A stretch of 64,000 nucleotides of DNA, taken from NCBI RefSeq assembly GCF_963677685.1, contig NZ_OY782186.1:1984001-2048000 (forward strand). Direction: 5' to 3'. Below, one piece after another: positions 27,560 to 36,457 of the stretch; within the stretch, counting starts at the first letter, position 1, and each line of letters starts with the position of its first letter. The DNA is from an uncultured Bacteroides sp. Its GTDB lineage: Bacteria; Bacteroidota; Bacteroidia; Bacteroidales; Bacteroidaceae. A program made the position numbers and the translations under genes. The notes beneath the pieces were generated by a model, which made no database searches, was not told the DNA's origin, and was given only the letters and a program-made list of their open reading frames with translations.

Positions 27560-28267
27560 ATGATGAATACAAATAGTAATTCTTATACTATCATTTATGC
27601 TTCGGTAGTAGTTGTTATCGTTGCATTTGTGCTTGCTTTTACTTCTGCATCCCTTAAAAGTACACAGAATAAAAATATTGAGTTAGATAAAATGAAGCAG
27701 ATTCTTCATGCACTTAATGTTGACACTAAAGGACAAAATCCTGAGGAGGTTTATAATAAATATGTGAAGGCAGATCAGATAATGAACGCTAATGGTGAGG
27801 TACTTGCTCAAAAAGGAGGCTTTAAAATTGAATTGAAAGCCGAATTAGCTAAAGTTTTGGCTGATAGAAAACTTCCGCTTTATGTTTGTGAAGTGGATGG
27901 ACAGACTAAATATGTATTTCCTTTATATGGAGCTGGGTTGTGGGGACCTATTTGGGGATATGTCGGCTTGAATGATGATAAAAATTCAGTTTATGGGGTT
28001 TACTTTTCTCATGAAGGTGAAACTCCCGGATTAGGAGCTGAAATTGCTAGTGCTGGTTTTCAAAAACAGTTCCCAGGAAAGCATGTTTTGAAAGATGGTG
28101 CTGTTGAACTAGGTGTAGAAAAGAATGGTAAGGTTACTGAACCAGATTATCAGGTAGATGGTATCTCTGGGGGAACAATCACTTCTAAAGGAGTGGATGC
28201 CATGCTGAAAAAATGCTTAGGACAGTATGATAAATTTTTAACTACTAATGATAAAGGAGGAAAATAG
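27560..28267 (+). CDS. nqrC: Na+-NQR subunit C
   Basis: 235 residues. One N-terminal membrane helix (about 10-30) is followed by a periplasmic FMN-binding domain. The covalent FMN site is SGGT at 203-206 within DGISGGTITSKGVDAM, with T206 as the attachment residue. NqrC passes electrons between the flavin and iron centres of the complex. It starts ATGATG 9 nt after nqrB and ends 3 nt before nqrD. Confidence 0.96.
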   Translation: MMNTNSNSYTIIYASVVVVIVAFVLAFTSASLKSTQNKNIELDKMKQILHALNVDTKGQNPEEVYNKYVKADQIMNANGEVLAQKGGFKIELKAELAKVLADRKLPLYVCEVDGQTKYVFPLYGAGLWGPIWGYVGLNDDKNSVYGVYFSHEGETPGLGAEIASAGFQKQFPGKHVLKDGAVELGVEKNGKVTEPDYQVDGISGGTITSKGVDAMLKKCLGQYDKFLTTNDKGGK

Positions 28268-28270
28268 AAT

Positions 28271-28903
28271 ATGAGTCAATTGTTTTCGAAAAAAAATAAA
28301 GAAGTATTCTCTGCTCCGATTGGCATGAATAATCCAATTACTGTTCAAGTACTTGGTATTTGTTCTGCATTGGCTGTAACTGCTAAACTGGAACCGGCCA
28401 TTGTTATGGGGCTTTCTGTTACGGTAATTGTTGCTTTTGCTAATGTAATCATCTCATTACTACGTAATACTATACCTAATCGCATTCGTATTATTGTTCA
28501 GTTAGTAGTTGTAGCTGCTTTGGTTACTATTGTGAGTGAAATATTGAAAGCTTATGCTTATGATGTAAGTGTTCAACTTTCTGTTTATGTCGGTCTTATC
28601 ATAACTAATTGTATTTTAATGGGGCGTTTGGAAGCTTTTGCAATGGCAAACGGTCCGTGGGAATCATTCTTAGATGGTATCGGTAATGGATTAGGCTATG
28701 CTAAAATATTAGTAATAGTGGCATTTTTTCGTGAAATATTAGGGTCAGGTAGCCTGCTTGGTTTCCGAATTGTTCCTAAAGCTGTTTATGATTTTGGTTA
28801 TATTAATAATGGATTAATGTTGATGCCTCCAATGGCATTGATTATTTGCGCATGCATTATTTGGTATCAACGTAGTAAGAATAAAGCTTTGCAAGAGAAA
28901 TAA
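28271..28903 (+). CDS. nqrD: Na+-NQR subunit D
   Basis: 210 residues with six membrane helices. NqrD and NqrE are homologous and pack as a pseudo-symmetric pair holding an intramembrane iron centre. The two expected cysteines are visible: C31 in GICSALAVT and C114 in TNCILMGRLE. The gene lies between nqrC (3-nt gap) and nqrE (18-nt gap). Confidence 0.96.
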   Translation: MSQLFSKKNKEVFSAPIGMNNPITVQVLGICSALAVTAKLEPAIVMGLSVTVIVAFANVIISLLRNTIPNRIRIIVQLVVVAALVTIVSEILKAYAYDVSVQLSVYVGLIITNCILMGRLEAFAMANGPWESFLDGIGNGLGYAKILVIVAFFREILGSGSLLGFRIVPKAVYDFGYINNGLMLMPPMALIICACIIWYQRSKNKALQEK

Positions 28904-28921
28904 CCTAAATCTTTAGAAATT

Positions 28922-29521
28922 ATGAATGATTATTTGAGTTTATTTGTGAAGTCGATTTTTGTCGACAATATGATCTTTGCATACTTCCTAGGAATGTGTT
29001 CATACTTGGCTGTATCGAAGAATGTGAAAACAGCATTAGGTTTGGGTATTGCAGTTACATTTGTTTTAATTGTAACACTGCCTGTTAACTATTTGCTGGA
29101 AAATTATGTGCTAAAGGCTGATGCTATAGTAAAAGGCGTAGACTTGGGATTTTTAAGTTTTATTCTTTTTATTGCGGTCATAGCTGGTATTGTACAATTG
29201 GTAGAAATGGTGGTAGAGCGTTTTAGTCCTTCGCTTTATGCTTCGTTAGGTATATTTTTACCACTAATTGCTGTGAATTGTGCTATTATGGGAGCTTCTT
29301 TATTTATGCAACAAAGACACTTTGTTGATCTAGGAGAAGCTGTATCATATTCATTAGGCTCTGGTATTGGCTGGTTATTAGCTATTGTTGGTCTTGCTGC
29401 TATTCGTGAAAAAATGGCATATTCTGATGTACCTGCTCCGTTGAAAGGATTAGGTATTACATTTATTACGGTTGGGCTTATGGCTATGGCTTTTATGTGT
29501 TTTTCAGGATTGAAGTTATAA
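28922..29521 (+). CDS. nqrE: Na+-NQR subunit E
   Basis: 199 residues with six membrane helices. C26 in GMCSYLAVS and C120 in [10 protein letters not shown] are the counterparts of the NqrD cysteines and complete the iron site. It is homologous to RnfA, but the surrounding operon identifies it as NqrE. The gap to nqrF is 20 nt. Confidence 0.96.
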   Translation: MNDYLSLFVKSIFVDNMIFAYFLGMCSYLAVSKNVKTALGLGIAVTFVLIVTLPVNYLLENYVLKADAIVKGVDLGFLSFILFIAVIAGIVQLVEMVVERFSPSLYASLGIFLPLIAVNCAIMGASLFMQQRHFVDLGEAVSYSLGSGIGWLLAIVGLAAIREKMAYSDVPAPLKGLGITFITVGLMAMAFMCFSGLKL

Positions 29522-29541
29522 TTTAAAAATAGAAATATACG

Positions 29542-30783
29542 ATGACGTCTTTAATATTAGCGAGCATAGGAGTTTTTCTTGGTGTAATTCTTTTGCTCGT
29601 CATCATACTTCTAATTGCCAAAAGGTATTTGTCTCCTTCTGGAAAAGTGAAGGTTACTATCAATGGCGAAAAAGAGGTAGAAGTGGAAGTAGGCTCTAGT
29701 CTGCTTTCTACGTTGGCTGCGAATAAGATATTCTTACCTTCAGCATGTGGTGGAGGTGGTTCATGTGCGCAATGTCGTTGCCAGGTAGAAGAGGGAGGGG
29801 GAGAAATTCTTCCTACGGAGAAAGTCCATTTTTCTCGTAAAGAGCAACAAGCCCACTGGCGTTTGGGATGCCAGGTTAAAGTAAAACAAGACATGGAAAT
29901 TAAAGTGCCGGAAGCTGTACTTGGAGTGAAGAAATGGGAGTGTGAAGTTGTATCTAATAACAACGTAGCTACTTTCATAAAAGAATTTGTTGTACGTTTG
30001 CCTAAAGGAGAACATTTAAATTTTGTATCTGGTGGTTATATTCAGATTGATATTCCTAAGTATGATATTAAGTATGCAGATTATCAAATAGAAGATCGCT
30101 TCCGTGGTGATTGGGATAAGTTTAAAATGTGGGATCTTACTTGTAAGAATGAAGAAGAGACTATGCGTGCTTATTCAATGGCTAATTATCCTGCTGAAGG
30201 TGATATCGTTATGTTAAATGTTCGTATTGCTACCCCTCCATTTGATCGTGTGAACGGTGGGTTTATGAAAGTTCCTCCCGGAATCTCTTCCTCTTATATC
30301 TTTTCACTGAAGCCTGGTGACAAAGTAATGGTGTCTGGACCGTTTGGTGAATTCCATCCTATTATTAATTCTGAAAGAGAAATGCTTTATGTTGGTGGTG
30401 GTGCTGGTATGGCTCCATTACGTTCACATATTCTCCATCTATTAAAGACATTGAAAATTACTGATCGTAAAATATCATATTGGTATGGAGCACGTTCTAA
30501 GAATGAGATTTTCTATGAAGAAGATTTCCGCGAATTGGAAAGAGAATTTCCTAATTTCTCATTCCATATTGCATTAAGCGATCCATTGCCTGAAGATAAT
30601 TGGACTGGTCCAGTAGGTTTCATTCACAATGTTATCTTTAATAATTATTTGAAGGATCATGAAGCTCCGGAGGATATTGAATACTACATGTGTGGTCCTG
30701 GTCCTATGGCTAAGGCTGTTGAAAAAATGCTTTATGACCTAGGCGTACCACGTAATATGTTGATGTTTGATGACTTTGGTTAA
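29542..30783 (+). CDS. nqrF: Na+-NQR subunit F (NADH-oxidising subunit)
   Basis: 413 residues. An N-terminal membrane helix (about 5-27) is followed by a ferredoxin domain with cysteines C69, C75, C78 and C110 (ACGGGGSCAQCRC and RLGC) for a 2Fe-2S cluster. An FAD-binding domain carries AYSMANYP. The NADH domain has YVGGGAGMAPLRSH and YMCGPGPM. NqrF takes electrons from NADH and feeds them to the rest of the complex. It is the last gene of the operon and is followed by a strong terminator. Confidence 0.97.
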   Translation: MTSLILASIGVFLGVILLLVIILLIAKRYLSPSGKVKVTINGEKEVEVEVGSSLLSTLAANKIFLPSACGGGGSCAQCRCQVEEGGGEILPTEKVHFSRKEQQAHWRLGCQVKVKQDMEIKVPEAVLGVKKWECEVVSNNNVATFIKEFVVRLPKGEHLNFVSGGYIQIDIPKYDIKYADYQIEDRFRGDWDKFKMWDLTCKNEEETMRAYSMANYPAEGDIVMLNVRIATPPFDRVNGGFMKVPPGISSSYIFSLKPGDKVMVSGPFGEFHPIINSEREMLYVGGGAGMAPLRSHILHLLKTLKITDRKISYWYGARSKNEIFYEEDFRELEREFPNFSFHIALSDPLPEDNWTGPVGFIHNVIFNNYLKDHEAPEDIEYYMCGPGPMAKAVEKMLYDLGVPRNMLMFDDFG

Positions 30784-30823
30784 TTTGATTTTTATTTTCT
30801 CGGGAAATTAAATATGTAAACTG

Positions 30824-30860
30824 AAACGGCAAAAGACTATTGTTCTTTTGCCGTTTTTTT
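30824..30860 (+). terminator. Terminator of the nqr operon
   Basis: AAACGGCAAAAGA (30824-30836) pairs with TCTTTTGCCGTTT (30844-30856), a 13-bp stem with a 7-nt loop followed by T residues. Confidence 0.92.
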
Positions 30861-30893
30861 ATTATGTATGTCTACTATATGAAAACAATAAAT

Positions 30894-30901
30894 TACCTTT
30901 G
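30894..30901 (+). promoter_or_regulatory. -7 element abutting the helicase start codon
   Basis: TACCTTTG matches the consensus exactly and ends only four bases before the ATG at 30906. Transcription should start at or very near the start codon. Confidence 0.6.
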
Positions 30902-30905
30902 CAGC

Positions 30906-32237
30906 ATGTTATTAAAAAATGAAATTATACGTATTGCACTCGCTAATTTAAAAATTGCATCTTTGAACCTGATGCAAGAGGCTTCACTTGCACGTGCTAC
31001 TGAAGAAGGGGATGTGATAATTCTATCTCCTACAGGTTCAGGGAAGACATTAGCTTATCTATTGCCTTTATTATTAATGCTTAATAAAGAAGAAAAAGGT
31101 CTTCAAGCATTGATTCTAGTCCCTTCGAGAGAGTTGGCTCTGCAGATTAATACTGTTTTCCATGATATGAATACTTCTTGGAAAAGCGTTTGTTGTTATG
31201 GTGGTCATTCTATCTCTGAAGAAAAAAAAACAATCCAAGGAAATTCTCCTGCTGTTGTTATTGGTACTCCTGGGCGTATAACCGATCATTTATCAAAAGG
31301 AAATTTTAATCCTGATACTATTCATACTCTTGTTATAGATGAATTCGATAAGTCTCTTGAGTTTGGTTTTCAAGATGAAATGGCGGAAATTATAACGCAA
31401 TTAAGTTCTCTGAAAAAAAGAATTCTTTTATCTGCTACGGATGCGGAGGAAATTCCTGAATTTACAGGATTGACTAACCGTGTTATCAAATTAGATTATC
31501 TTCATACTAATGAAAATGGAGAGTCGCGTTTGCATTTAATGCAAGTTCTATCTTCATCTAGGGATAAAGTCAATACTCTTTTTTCTTTGCTTTGTACATT
31601 AGGTAGTGATTCAAGTATTGTATTTTGCAATCATCGCGAAGCTGTTGATAGAGTATCTACCTTGCTCAAAGAAAAAGGACTTAGTAATGAATCTTTTCAT
31701 GGAGGTATGGAGCAGGCTGATCGTGAACGAGCATTGTATAAATTCCGTAATGGTACTTGTCATATACTTGTTTCTACTGATTTAGCTGCGCGTGGACTGG
31801 ATATATCAGAAGTAGAACATGTCATTCATTATCATCTTCCTATAAACGAGGAAGCTTTTACTCATCGTAACGGACGTACTGCTCGTTGGAATGCTTCTGG
31901 AAAATCATATATAATACTTCATGGGGAGGAACAATTGCCTGCATATGTGGATGATATTGAAACTTTTAATGTCCCAAATAATCCTGTTCGACCTCCAAAG
32001 CCTCTTTGGGAAACTTTGTACATAGGGAAAGGAAAAAAGGATAAACTGAATAAAATTGATATCGTTGGCTTCTTATATAAAAAAGGTAAATTAACAAAAG
32101 AAGATATTGGGCGGGTAGATGTAAAAGAACATTATGCTTTTGTCGCAATTCGGCGCAATAAGATGAAGCAATTATTTATGCTTATTCATAATGAGAAGAT
32201 AAAAGGAATGAAGACTGTTATTGAAGAGGCTAAGTAA
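30906..32237 (+). CDS. DEAD-box-type RNA helicase with DEFD motif II
   Basis: 443 residues from the ATG at 30906. An upstream extension would run through the nqr terminator and the promoter and was rejected. Helicase motifs appear in order: SPTGSGKT (41-48), VPSRELALQ, TPGRITDHL, DEFD (145-148), SAT (176-178), SIVFCNHREA, STDLAARGLDIS and HRNGRTAR. Motif II is DEFD instead of DEAD. The C-terminal region (about 355-443) is basic and may bind RNA. The enzyme should unwind RNA duplexes in ribosome assembly or mRNA turnover; which target is unknown. A run of nine A lies at 31223-31231. Confidence 0.9.
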   Translation: MLLKNEIIRIALANLKIASLNLMQEASLARATEEGDVIILSPTGSGKTLAYLLPLLLMLNKEEKGLQALILVPSRELALQINTVFHDMNTSWKSVCCYGGHSISEEKKTIQGNSPAVVIGTPGRITDHLSKGNFNPDTIHTLVIDEFDKSLEFGFQDEMAEIITQLSSLKKRILLSATDAEEIPEFTGLTNRVIKLDYLHTNENGESRLHLMQVLSSSRDKVNTLFSLLCTLGSDSSIVFCNHREAVDRVSTLLKEKGLSNESFHGGMEQADRERALYKFRNGTCHILVSTDLAARGLDISEVEHVIHYHLPINEEAFTHRNGRTARWNASGKSYIILHGEEQLPAYVDDIETFNVPNNPVRPPKPLWETLYIGKGKKDKLNKIDIVGFLYKKGKLTKEDIGRVDVKEHYAFVAIRRNKMKQLFMLIHNEKIKGMKTVIEEAK

Positions 32238-32696
32238 TGTTTTATTCTTTTTTTGCTAAAAAATAATTATGTTGTTTTAAAGTCTTTACTCTTTTATTGA
32301 TTATTTAATAATTAAATTAATCTGCATTATTTCCATTTAAGTTACAAAAAAAAATATTCCTGTATCTTTTATTTAGAATTATCTATGTATTCATGTCAAA
32401 AGTTTGAGTGCTACAATTAATAATCTCTACTTTGTTTTTTATTAGTAGAATACTTACATTTGTTTTCTTGAATTTATCTTTTTGGGCTTATTATTATATG
32501 TGTACTAGTATTATTGTACTCCTATTTATAACAATATGGTGCATATATAGTGTATAAACCAATAAAAAGAAAGATAAAAAAACTTTGTAGCTATAATTTT
32601 ATATGGAAAGATTTGGCGTAAGGGAAATATTTTGTAATTTCGCCCTGTCTTAAGACTTCTAATAACAGAAATTGTTTAACAAAAACCAACTTTCAA
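32238..32696 (+). other. 459-bp intergenic region upstream of serC
   Basis: No reading frame of note. The serC promoter (32612-32642) occupies its distal end. The rest is AT-rich with no hairpin or repeat that I can support, and no clear terminator for the helicase gene. Confidence 0.6.
32612..32642 (+). promoter_or_regulatory. serC promoter
   Basis: TTTG at 32612-32615 and TAATTTCG at 32635-32642 are separated by 19 nt, the standard Bacteroidetes spacing. The -7 element has one mismatch. The leader to the serC ATG would be about 50 nt. Confidence 0.6.
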
Positions 32697-33764
32697 ATGA
32701 AAAAGCATAATTTCAATGCCGGACCTTCCATTCTTCCTCGTGAAGTAATAGAGGATACAGCAAAAGCCATTCTTGATTTCAATGGTTCAGGTCTCTCTTT
32801 AATGGAAATCAGTCACCGCGCTAAAGATTTTCAACCCGTTGTTGATGAAGCTGAAGCGTTATTTAAGGAATTATTGAATATTCCCGAGGGTTACTCGGTT
32901 CTTTTCCTTGGTGGTGGGGCAAGCTTGGAGTTTTGCATGGTACCTTTTAACTTTTTAGAAAAGAAAGCCGCTTACTTAAATACTGGTACTTGGGCTAAGA
33001 AAGCGATAAAAGAAGCTAAAGGCTTTGGTGAAATAATAGAAATAGCCTCTTCTGCAGATGATAATTATAGCTTTATTCCAAAAGCTTATACAATACCTAC
33101 GGATGCAGATTATTTACACATTACAACAAATAATACTATTTTTGGAACAGAGATGATTAAGGATATAGATTCTCCTATTCCTATGGTCGCTGATATGTCG
33201 TCTGATATATTTTCTCGCCCTATTGATGTTTCCAAATATATATGTATCTATGGTGGAGCGCAAAAGAACTTGGCACCTGCAGGTCTTACGTTTGTGATTG
33301 TGAAGAATGATGCTGTAGGAAAAGTTTCTCGTTATGTTCCTACCATGTTAAATTATCAAACACATATTAATAGTGGCTCAATGTTTAATACTCCTCCTGT
33401 AGTACCTGTATACTCTGCTTTATTAACTCTTCGTTGGTTAAAAGCTCAGGGTGGAGTGAAAGAGATGGAGAGACGTGCAATTGAAAAAGCAACTTTATTA
33501 TATGCTGAAATAGATCGTAATAAATTATTTGTTGGTACAGCTGCGGAAGAGGATCGTTCTCGTATGAATATTTGTTTCGTAATGAACTCTGGATATAAGG
33601 ATTTAGAAGCTGACTTTTTAAAATTTGCTACTGAAAGAGGTATGATAGGCATTAAAGGCCATCGATCAGTAGGAGGCTTCCGAGCTTCATGCTATAATGC
33701 TATGTCTAAAGAAAGTGTTCTTGCATTAATCAACTGTATGCAAGAATTTGAAAAATTGCACTAA
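32697..33764 (+). CDS. serC: Phosphoserine aminotransferase
   Basis: 355 residues. SerC converts 3-phosphohydroxypyruvate and glutamate to phosphoserine in serine synthesis. The N-terminus [11 protein letters not shown] and the SHRAKDF segment are family hallmarks. The PLP-binding lysine is K190 in [13 protein letters not shown]-terminal [15 protein letters not shown] is also conserved and contains phosphate-binding residues. The protein is full length. serA follows after 119 nt containing an inverted repeat, then the DUF1015 gene, a common Bacteroidetes order. Confidence 0.96.
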   Translation: MKKHNFNAGPSILPREVIEDTAKAILDFNGSGLSLMEISHRAKDFQPVVDEAEALFKELLNIPEGYSVLFLGGGASLEFCMVPFNFLEKKAAYLNTGTWAKKAIKEAKGFGEIIEIASSADDNYSFIPKAYTIPTDADYLHITTNNTIFGTEMIKDIDSPIPMVADMSSDIFSRPIDVSKYICIYGGAQKNLAPAGLTFVIVKNDAVGKVSRYVPTMLNYQTHINSGSMFNTPPVVPVYSALLTLRWLKAQGGVKEMERRAIEKATLLYAEIDRNKLFVGTAAEEDRSRMNICFVMNSGYKDLEADFLKFATERGMIGIKGHRSVGGFRASCYNAMSKESVLALINCMQEFEKLH

Positions 33765-33794
33765 AAATTAGTGTATCATATATTTATTTTATAT

Positions 33795-33859
33795 ACCACA
33801 GGTTGCACAGGAGATAAATGAGAGCTCATTCTATTTAAAATCCTTGTAAGGCCTGTGGT
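33795..33859 (+). promoter_or_regulatory. Long-range inverted repeat between serC and serA
   Basis: ACCACAGG (33795-33802) and CCTGTGGT (33852-33859) bracket 49 nt that include a small ATGAG/CTCAT hairpin. The arms could close a structured leader just before the serA start at 33884. It lacks a T run, so it is not an obvious terminator. A regulatory role is inference. Confidence 0.4.
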
Positions 33860-33883
33860 TATTCATTTAATCTCAATATCACT

Positions 33884-34804
33884 ATGAAAGTACTTGTTGC
33901 CACAGAAAAACCGTTTGCAAAAATTGCAGTAGACGGTATTCGTAAAGAAATTGAAACAGCTGGTTTTGAACTAGTATTACTTGAAAAATACACAAATAAA
34001 TCTCAATTGTTAGATGCCGTAAAAGATGCTGATGCTATCATCATTCGTAGTGATGTTATTGATGCAGAAGTGTTGTCGGTTGCTCAAAAGTTGAAAATAG
34101 TAGTTCGGGCTGGTGCTGGTTATGATAATGTGGATTTGGATTCTGCAACTGCTCATAATGTATGTGTAATGAATACCCCTGGGCAAAACTCTAATGCTGT
34201 AGCAGAATTAGCTTTGGGTATGATGGTCTATGCAGTTCGCAATTTTTATAATGGAACCTCTGGTACTGAACTCATGGGCAAGAAGTTAGGAATTCATGCA
34301 TATGGCAATGTGGGACGTAATGTAGCGCGTTTAGCTAAAGGTTTTGGAATGGATATATATGCTTATGACGCTTTCTGCCCTCAAGAAGTTATGAAACAAG
34401 ATGGTATAAAAGTTTGTTCTTCTGTACAAGAACTCTATGAGACATGCAATATAGTTTCCTTGCATATTCCTGCGACTGCAGAAACAAAAAATTCGATTGA
34501 TTATGCTTTACTCAAAAATATGCCTAAGGGATCTTTATTAGTAAATACAGCTCGTAAAGAAGTCATTAATGAAGCTGAGCTATTAAAATTAATGGAAGAA
34601 CGCTCTGATTTTAAATATTTGACAGATATTATGCCTGCTCGTCATGCTGATTTTATTGGAAAATATGCAGAACGTTATTTTTCTACCCCAAAGAAAATGG
34701 GTGCTCAAACTGCTGAAGCTAATATTAATGCTGGTATTGCTGCCGCACAGCAAATTGTTGGCTTCTTGAAAGATGGCTGTGATAAATTTAGAGTAAACAA
34801 ATAA
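33884..34804 (+). CDS. serA: D-3-phosphoglycerate dehydrogenase
   Basis: 306 residues, the short form without an ACT domain. A D-isomer-specific 2-hydroxyacid dehydrogenase pattern is visible: IIRSDVIDAEVL, VRAGAGYDNVD, the NAD-binding GIHAYGNVGRNVA, HIPATAETKN and NTARKEVI. The catalytic histidine is likely in IMPARHADF. It oxidises 3-phosphoglycerate to 3-phosphohydroxypyruvate, the step before SerC. Absence of an ACT domain implies no direct serine feedback through that module. The nearest neighbours are serC upstream and DUF1015 downstream. Confidence 0.93.
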   Translation: MKVLVATEKPFAKIAVDGIRKEIETAGFELVLLEKYTNKSQLLDAVKDADAIIIRSDVIDAEVLSVAQKLKIVVRAGAGYDNVDLDSATAHNVCVMNTPGQNSNAVAELALGMMVYAVRNFYNGTSGTELMGKKLGIHAYGNVGRNVARLAKGFGMDIYAYDAFCPQEVMKQDGIKVCSSVQELYETCNIVSLHIPATAETKNSIDYALLKNMPKGSLLVNTARKEVINEAELLKLMEERSDFKYLTDIMPARHADFIGKYAERYFSTPKKMGAQTAEANINAGIAAAQQIVGFLKDGCDKFRVNK

Positions 34805-35030
34805 TTATTATATAATGGTCTTGCGTAGAAAAATATATTCTTTTGTACCTTGGATTTATTTCATTATTAGCATATTAAGCTTTCTTTTGAATAATCTTTG
34901 TCAATAATATTTATCTTGTTTTTCTAAGGGATTTTGCGAAGGTTTTACCTTGGTATTTATGCTTTTAGGAATAATCTATGCATGCTGGTACCTAATTAAT
35001 TAAAAAAGAAAACTTTATAAATTTTAATTT

Positions 35031-36278
35031 ATGGCAAAAATCAAACCTTTCAAAGGCATTCGTCCTCCGCAAGATTTGGTAACACAGGTTGCATCACGTC
35101 CTTATGACGTGCTGAACTCTGCTGAAGCTCGTGTTGAGGCTGCTGGTAACGAGAAATCTCTTTATCATATAATTAAACCGGAGATCGATTTTCCTATTGG
35201 AACAGATGAGCATGACGAATCTGTATATACAAAGGCTGCTGAAAATTTTCAGAAGTTTCAGGATAATGGTTGGTTACTACAAGATACAAAAGAACTATAT
35301 TATATTTATGCGCAAACCATGAATGGTAAAACTCAATATGGTTTAGTAGTAGGTGCTTATGTTCCTGATTATATGAATGGTATAATTAAGAAACATGAAC
35401 TTACTCGGCGTGATAAAGAAGAAGACCGAATGAAACACGTTCGTGTAAATAATGCTAATATAGAACCAGTCTTTTTTGCTTATCCAGATAATATAGTTTT
35501 AGATCGTTTAGTCCAGAAATATGCGGTTCAAAATCCTGTATATGATTTTGTTGCTTCTGATGATGGTTTTGGGCATACATTTTGGATTATTGATGATGCA
35601 GTAGATATTGAGACTGTTACCAAAGAATTTGCTGCTATGCCTGCACTTTATATTGCAGATGGGCACCACCGTTCAGCAGCAGCAGCATTAGTTGGTGCTG
35701 AGAAAGCTAAGCAGAATCCTAGTCATTGTGGTGATGAAGAATATAATTATTTTATGGCTGTTTGTTTTCCTGCAGATCAATTGACCATCATAGATTATAA
35801 TAGAGTTGTAAAAGACTTGAATGGTCTTTCTTCAAGTGAATTTCTTTCGGCTTTACAAGAAAATTTCACAGTAGAAAAAATAGGGAAGGATATCTATAAA
35901 CCTTCAAAGCTGCATAACTTTGGATTGTATTTGGATGGAATATGGTATAGCTTAGTAGCTAAAGTTGGTACATACGATGATAATGATCCTATTGGAGTAC
36001 TTGATGTTACAATTTCATCTAATTTGATTTTAGACAAAGTATTAGGTATTAAAGACCTTCGATCAGACAAACGAATTGATTTTGTTGGTGGTATTCGTGG
36101 GTTAGGTGAATTAAGCAAGCGTGTTGACAGTGGCGAAATGAAGGTTGCTTTAGCACTTTATCCTGTTTCGATGAAACAGCTTATGGATATTGCTGATTCT
36201 GGGAATATAATGCCTCCTAAAACAACTTGGTTTGAGCCTAAACTTCGTTCAGGATTAGTGATTCATAAATTAGTTTGA
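35031..36278 (+). CDS. DUF1015 family protein
   Basis: 415 residues. It starts IKPFKGIRPPQDLVTQVASRPYDVL, the typical opening of DUF1015 proteins, and contains KHELTRRDKEEDRMKH and YIADGHHRSAAA, with clustered charged residues and histidines that suggest an active or ligand-binding site. The biochemical role is not established to my knowledge. Its place after serC and serA suggests a link to serine or phosphoserine metabolism. The 226-nt gap from serA may hold its own promoter, but I see no clear match. Confidence 0.85.
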   Translation: MAKIKPFKGIRPPQDLVTQVASRPYDVLNSAEARVEAAGNEKSLYHIIKPEIDFPIGTDEHDESVYTKAAENFQKFQDNGWLLQDTKELYYIYAQTMNGKTQYGLVVGAYVPDYMNGIIKKHELTRRDKEEDRMKHVRVNNANIEPVFFAYPDNIVLDRLVQKYAVQNPVYDFVASDDGFGHTFWIIDDAVDIETVTKEFAAMPALYIADGHHRSAAAALVGAEKAKQNPSHCGDEEYNYFMAVCFPADQLTIIDYNRVVKDLNGLSSSEFLSALQENFTVEKIGKDIYKPSKLHNFGLYLDGIWYSLVAKVGTYDDNDPIGVLDVTISSNLILDKVLGIKDLRSDKRIDFVGGIRGLGELSKRVDSGEMKVALALYPVSMKQLMDIADSGNIMPPKTTWFEPKLRSGLVIHKLV

Positions 36279-36309
36279 TCTTTTATCTTTAAGATATTTA
36301 TAAATAAGT

Positions 36310-36337
36310 AGTCTCTTTATATTAAAAGACTTTTTTG
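36310..36337 (+). terminator. Terminator of the DUF1015 gene
   Basis: AGTCTCTTT (36310-36318) pairs with AAAAGACT (36324-36331) with one bulged base, followed by TTTTT. Confidence 0.65.
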
Positions 36338-36445
36338 TTACTCTTTAGATAATAAAAAGCTAAATGTCATTGCATATAGTATTTTAATCTTATGGCTCTT
36401 TATGGGGTGTTTGGTTTAAATGTTATTTGTAGTGACATTTTTTTA

Positions 36446-36453
36446 TATATTTG
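36446..36453 (+). promoter_or_regulatory. -7 element abutting the IMPACT-family start codon
   Basis: TATATTTG is an exact consensus match ending four bases before the ATG at 36458. A TTTG at 36426-36429 lies 16 nt upstream. Confidence 0.55.
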
Positions 36454-36457
36454 CAAT

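Noticed and set aside
30840..30905. A longer N-terminus for the helicase
   Set aside because: It would be read from the nqr terminator and from the helicase's own promoter; the ATG at 30906 begins the family-like sequence.
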